The translations under genes were made by a program, and so were the position numbers. This document shows, in pieces, positions 63,927 through 64,000 of a DNA stretch of 64,000 nucleotides (the first letter of the stretch is position 1; each line of letters opens with the position of its first letter). This stretch comes from Ascaris suum (Eukaryota > Nematoda > Chromadorea > Rhabditida > Ascarididae): assembly GCA_013433145.1 (NCBI GenBank), contig CM024170.1, positions 600,214 to 664,213 on the forward strand, read 5' to 3'. Under the pieces are notes generated by a model, which was not told where the DNA came from, ran no database searches, and saw only the letters and a list, made by a program, of their open reading frames with translations.

Positions 63927-64000
63927 TGTGAGTATGTGTGTGTATGTGCGTGTATGTCTGTGCCTGTATGTGTCTGTATGTGTGTATGTGTGTATGTATG
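63927..64000. repeat. TGTATG-type microsatellite at the right edge
   Basis: Imperfect TGTG / TATG repeats run to the end of the window. No further 5-phosphatase exon is visible between 62986 and the edge. Confidence 0.9.

Overview
The window looks like nuclear DNA from a nematode, most likely a parasitic clade V (strongylid or hookworm-like) species. This is inferred from AT-rich sequence, many short exons separated by introns of 0.3-2.5 kb, TTTCAG-like splice acceptors, a nematode-style RTE non-LTR retrotransposon, and proteins that resemble nematode integrin alpha, MATH-BTB and inositol 5-phosphatase families. There are no bacterial operons, CRISPR arrays, rRNA genes or convincing tRNA genes. 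Species cannot be fixed from the sequence alone.

Layout. (1) 1-14.8 kb: mostly noncoding. It holds a decayed, 5'-truncated RTE-type LINE on the minus strand (about 1.85-4.05 kb), one long unassigned minus-strand open frame (5.9-6.4 kb), and a CpG- and GAGA-rich block (9.74-10.15 kb) that could be the promoter or 5' leader of the next gene. (2) 14.9-39.75 kb, plus strand: an apparently complete integrin alpha subunit of the PAT-2 / alpha-PS2 (RGD-binding type) class. I model 23 coding exons whose reading phases all agree, giving about 1142 residues from signal peptide through seven-blade propeller, thigh and calf domains, transmembrane helix and GFFKR tail. (3) 39.75-45.8 kb: gene-free, with one possible tRNA-derived SINE-like stretch. 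(4) 45.8-52.87 kb, plus strand: a complete MATH-BTB (SPOP-like) cullin-3 adaptor, 8 coding exons, about 422 residues. (5) 52.87-57.2 kb: gene-free. (6) 57.2 kb to the right edge, plus strand: the first three recognisable exons of an inositol polyphosphate 5-phosphatase, cut off by the window.

The three genes share a strand but are kilobases apart, so they do not look like one polycistronic operon. Their roles (cell-matrix adhesion, ubiquitin-ligase substrate recruitment, phosphoinositide turnover) are separate. The integrin and MATH-BTB genes each have a splice-acceptor-like site just upstream of the ATG, as expected for spliced-leader trans-splicing or an upstream noncoding exon.

The most interesting features are small. 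A probable extra integrin exon is interrupted by an in-frame TGA. Introns fall inside three of the four calcium loops of the integrin propeller. A charged insertion sits where vertebrate alpha chains are cleaved. A 71-unit TA tract lies a few bases from an integrin splice donor. Long G runs occur only on the sense strand. A 34-bp perfect palindrome lies in an intron of the MATH-BTB gene. I did not find evidence of a new multi-gene system.
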